The position numbers were made by a program, and so were the translations under genes. DNA of 64,000 nucleotides from Pelagibius litoralis (lineage in GTDB: Bacteria; Pseudomonadota; Alphaproteobacteria; Kiloniellales; Kiloniellaceae): assembly GCF_011683915.1 (NCBI RefSeq), contig NZ_JAAQPH010000001.1:310001-374000 (forward strand), written 5' to 3'. The notes under the pieces were generated by a model. It was not told the origin of the DNA, did not search any database, and saw only the letters and a list, made by a program, of their open reading frames with translations. Shown one piece after another: positions 61,910-64,000 of the stretch (position 1 is its first letter; each line of letters begins with the position of its first letter).

Positions 61910-62782
61910 TTGCGCTACGTTCAACTGAGAGCGTTCCACTATGTTGCAGTCTGCGGCGGCTTTTCACGCGCCGCCGAGGCGCTTTGCCTGACCCAGCCGG
62001 CGATCTCCGACCAGGTTCGCAAGCTGGAGGAGGAGTATGATGTCATCCTCTTCAACAGGCACAAGAAACAGGTCAGCCTGACCAGTGCCGGGCAGCGGTT
62101 GCTGGAGATCAGCCACCGCATGTTCGAGGTTGAGAAGCAGGCCCTTGAGCTGCTTTCCGAATCGCGGGCTCTGCGGGCGGAATCGCTGCGGGTGGTGGCT
62201 GACTCGGCCCATCACATGCTGCATATTCTCGGCCGTTTTCGTGAACGCTACCCTGATGTCGGCATGGTCGTCAGCGCCGGGAACTCCGAAGAGGTTATCG
62301 CCCAGCTTTACGACTACGAAGCCGAGATCGGCATACTGGGCGAGATGCCCAAGGGCCGCGACTTCGAAACCATCAAGCTGAGCTCCACGCCGCTGATCGC
62401 CTTTACCAATACGGAGCATCCCCTGAGCAAGCGCAAAAAGATCACCCTGGCGGAACTCTGCGATCAGTTTCTGGTTCTGCGGGAGCGCGGATCAAAAACC
62501 CGCCAGAGCGTCGAGGCGGCGGCCCAGGCCCGCGGGCTGAAACTGAAGCCGGCGATCGAGGCCGAAGGCCGGGAGGCGGTGCGTGAGATTGTCGCCACCA
62601 GCGGCGGCGTCGGTGTCGTCTCATCCGCTGAGTTCGGCCAGGACCCGCGGCTGGTACCGATCCGCCTTTCCGATTGCGAGCTGCTGATGGACGAGGCGCT
62701 GGTCTGCCTGCGCGAACGCGCCGGCGGCAAGGTCATCCGCGCCTTCTTCGAAACCGCCCGCGAAGTTGCCGCTGCCGGTTAG
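61910..62782 (+). CDS. LysR-family regulator of phosphonate utilisation
   Basis: Regulator of 290 aa. The helix-turn-helix (FSRAAEALCLTQPAISDQVRKLE) is at about 18-40, and the effector-binding domain runs from about 90, with a hinge near the middle. Divergence from phnW, and the general look of the phn_lysR group linked to PhnW-type genes, suggest that it activates the operon, probably with 2-AEP or an intermediate as inducer. The start is a TTG (61910) with GAGGGG upstream. Confidence 0.88.
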   Translation: MRYVQLRAFHYVAVCGGFSRAAEALCLTQPAISDQVRKLEEEYDVILFNRHKKQVSLTSAGQRLLEISHRMFEVEKQALELLSESRALRAESLRVVADSAHHMLHILGRFRERYPDVGMVVSAGNSEEVIAQLYDYEAEIGILGEMPKGRDFETIKLSSTPLIAFTNTEHPLSKRKKITLAELCDQFLVLRERGSKTRQSVEAAAQARGLKLKPAIEAEGREAVREIVATSGGVGVVSSAEFGQDPRLVPIRLSDCELLMDEALVCLRERAGGKVIRAFFETAREVAAAG

Positions 62783-62856
62783 GCTCGTTGGGTTACGCTT
62801 GGCGGTTGGCCTGTTTCGGGCCGCTCCGCTTTTTTTGGATGGTACCCAACAGCAAA

Positions 62857-62878
62857 GGGGCCGCATTCCTGCGGCCCC
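62857..62878 (-). terminator. Stem-loop after the small-ORF unit
   Basis: On the minus strand GGGGCCGCA and TGCGGCCCC form a nine-base stem with a four-base loop (forward 62857-62878), followed by TTTGCTGTT. It lies 18 bases after the stop of the 25-aa ORF on that strand and about 75 bases after the lysR stop, so it could end either transcript; the T run favours the minus strand. Confidence 0.5.
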
Positions 62879-62895
62879 CCATGAGCTGGTAAGTC

Positions 62896-62973
62896 TTACG
62901 GACCCGAAACGGGAACCCGCTTCGAAGGCGTCACGCGGTTGACGAAGGCTGCTTCCTCAAACCCGTTGAACAT
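62896..62973 (-). CDS. Candidate small peptide gene (25 aa)
   Basis: A 25-residue ORF on the minus strand that begins MFNGFEEAAF and ends KRVPVSGP. GAGGG (62984-62980) sits six bases before its ATG, about 17 of 24 sense codons after the ATG end in G or C, and a stem-loop follows its stop. It overlaps the 26-aa ORF 62931-63011 in another frame. No family is recognised. It lies 147 bases behind the ATP-grasp gene on the same strand, so it could be a peptide substrate of that enzyme, a leader, or a small regulator; this is inference only. Confidence 0.35.
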   Translation of the reverse strand: MFNGFEEAAFVNRVTPSKRVPVSGP

Positions 62974-63011
62974 CCAAGGCCCTCAGACTTCTCCGAAATC
63001 TCATGTGACAT
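62931..63011 (-). CDS. Candidate small peptide gene (26 aa) behind a perfect Shine-Dalgarno
   Basis: A 26-residue ORF starting MSHEISEKSE and ending QPSSTA. Its ATG is seven bases after AGGAGG, in a stretch (63027-63013) that is complementary over 15 bases to the 3' end of 16S rRNA, about the strongest ribosome-binding site possible. Codon use is less coding-like than for the overlapping 25-aa ORF, so it may be a leader whose translation feeds the second ORF. Comparison with related genomes is needed to say which frame is real. Confidence 0.35.
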   Translation of the reverse strand: MSHEISEKSEGLGCSTGLRKQPSSTA

Positions 63012-63012
63012 T

Positions 63013-63027
63013 GGATCACCTCCTTTC
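63013..63027 (-). promoter_or_regulatory. Extended perfect Shine-Dalgarno sequence
   Basis: The minus strand reads GAAAGGAGGTGATCC, the complement of the last 15 bases of typical 16S rRNA. It serves the ATG at 63011 (seven-base spacing from AGGAGG). A possible promoter upstream is TTGCCG (63078-63073) with GATAGT (63054-63049), 18 bases apart, so the 338-base stretch 62783-63120 seems to hold a complete small transcription unit. Confidence 0.6.
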
Positions 63028-63120
63028 AGCTGTTGAAACAGGACCTAAACTATCACCCTGATTCGCGATTCCCGGCAAGAGTTTTCATCGGTGCCACCGG
63101 AACATAAGCGATCCTGCAGC

Positions 63121-64000
63121 TTAGGCTTTGGCCGACTGCCAGCCGCAGGCCGCGAAAAAGGCGTGCACCTCATCGGTTAGAAAACCGCGGCCGCTGGCAA
63201 GTTGGGGCAGTAGAAAAGAGCCGCCACTATTGATTTCAACCACAACGGGCCCGGCATCGGTAAAGGCAATATCCAAAGACTGGTAGCGCACCGGCGCGAA
63301 GAGCCGGGCACAGTCTTCATTCAATTGCCTCAGCTCCTGCCAATACGGCAAATAGGTGCCGACCAGCGGTTGTCCGGTCGCGGGGTGTGCGTTGAATTCC
63401 TCCACGGCCGGCCCTTTCCCGCGCAGGACACGCAGGATCTTGCCGTTTTCCCGATCGACATTGGCCAGCAGATTGCCTTTGCGCCAGAAGTTGTCGGCAA
63501 TGTTGTTCCCGACGGGAATCTTGAACAGGGTGAACGGCGTTGTAACCTTGCCGTTCTCCACCAGATTCATGGTGCGAAGGGTGGCGACGGCGCCCGCATA
63601 TTTTCTGATATCCGCGTGGTTCTCGATCATCTCCTGCAGCAGATAGCAATTGCCGGCGACCATGCCATCAAGGAGATCTTGGGGCGTGGACCGGCGTCCA
63701 CCGTCTAGATGTACGACTCCATTATCAAAGGCCTGAATGACAAAGGCACCAAAGCTTCCCAGCGAATTGTTGGGTTTGGCAAAAATCGGAAAGGTATTGA
63801 GGTCGCGAAGAAAGCCACTCAGTTGGTCCGCGTTTTCAAGGCGCCGGTCGGGGCCAAAAGACCGGCCGCTGCTATCGATAATCGCCAGCGTTTTGGGGAC
63901 GGCGATGCCGAATTGATGCAGGATTTGATAGGATAGCCACTTGTCCTCTGTGGTCGCACGCCAGGATAAATCTGAGCAGCGATTGGTGATTGGCCAGTGT
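63121..64000 (-). CDS. ATP-grasp protein, sugar-transfer-associated type (5' end beyond window)
   Basis: The frame is open from the stop at 63121 to the right edge, giving at least 293 residues; the ATG at 63663 is internal. The part upstream of it includes EDKWLSYQILHQFGIAVP and FPIFAKPNNSLGSFGAF, which carries the ATP-binding Lys and glycine-rich loop. Later come the ATP-contact LLQEMIENH, TLRTMNLV, and VVVEINSGGSF with the metal-binding Glu and Asn. This is like the ATPgrasp_ST group linked to polysaccharide or peptide modification. Such enzymes ligate a carboxylate to an amine or thiol; the substrate here is unknown. It lies upstream of the small-ORF unit. Confidence 0.8.
   Translation of the reverse strand, partial: HWPITNRCSDLSWRATTEDKWLSYQILHQFGIAVPKTLAIIDSSGRSFGPDRRLENADQLSGFLRDLNTFPIFAKPNNSLGSFGAFVIQAFDNGVVHLDGGRRSTPQDLLDGMVAGNCYLLQEMIENHADIRKYAGAVATLRTMNLVENGKVTTPFTLFKIPVGNNIADNFWRKGNLLANVDRENGKILRVLRGKGPAVEEFNAHPATGQPLVGTYLPYWQELRQLNEDCARLFAPVRYQSLDIAFTDAGPVVVEINSGGSFLLPQLASGRGFLTDEVHAFFAACGWQSAKA

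Noticed and set aside
63013-63027. Plus-strand match to the 3' end of 16S rRNA
   Set aside because: Only the last 15 bases match; flanking sequence is not rRNA. It is better read as a strong Shine-Dalgarno on the minus strand.
63121-63663. ATP-grasp gene starting at 63663
   Set aside because: The frame continues upstream without a stop to the window edge and includes the ATP-binding loop, so 63663 is an internal Met.
63709-63936. 75-codon plus-strand ORF
   Set aside because: It is the antisense of the ATP-grasp gene and has no ribosome-binding site.

Overview
The window is a 64 kb piece of a high-GC alphaproteobacterial chromosome. The evidence is gene order: nuo operon then birA-coaX-rnj-mce-DUF1467; proS-lol-dnaE; rpsB-tsf-pyrH-frr-uppS-cdsA-dxr-rseP-bamA-ompH-lpxD-fabZ-lpxA-lpxI-lpxB; and trpGDC-moaC-moeA-lexA. 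A ProRS without an editing domain and an SOS box of the form GTTC-N7-GTTC fit the same class. A Rhodospirillales-like, possibly marine, organism is a reasonable guess, but nothing here fixes the genus. No rRNA, tRNA, CRISPR array, transposase or prophage gene was seen.

Region 1 (1-14283): the 3' part of the complex I operon, nuoF (cut by the left edge) through nuoN. It is followed by the usual alphaproteobacterial riders birA, coaX, rnj, mce and a DUF1467 membrane protein. Region 2 (14280-22639): tag, an AT-richer intergenic stretch, an unrecognised exported protein, proS, a LolC/E-type permease, lolD and dnaE. Region 3 (22690-37541): translation factors, nucleotide and isoprenoid steps, then outer-membrane and lipid A assembly, ending at lpxB with a terminator shared with gltA. 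Region 4 (37589-48030): minus-strand gltA, gltX, lexA, moeA, moaC, trpC, trpD and trpG, with plus-strand comEC inserted. lexA has a well-placed SOS operator over its own promoter.

Region 5 (48131-52442) is accessory. It holds a CueR/HmrR-type regulator with a textbook 19-bp-spacer MerR promoter, a divergent polysaccharide deacetylase, a near-perfect long inverted repeat, and a divergent pair of a periplasmic binding protein and an orphan histidine kinase. Region 6 (52439-62782) is a complete 2-aminoethylphosphonate (2-AEP) uptake and degradation locus. It has a binding protein, ATPase and fused permease, a DMT transporter, and the PhnW-PhnY-PhnA route that turns 2-AEP into acetate and phosphate. 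A divergent LysR regulator sits next to phnW.

Region 7 (62783-64000): a minus-strand ATP-grasp gene runs off the right edge. Behind it lies a short unit with a perfect Shine-Dalgarno sequence, two overlapping tiny ORFs (26 and 25 codons) and a stem-loop. This is the best candidate in the window for something undescribed, although its function cannot be read from the sequence.
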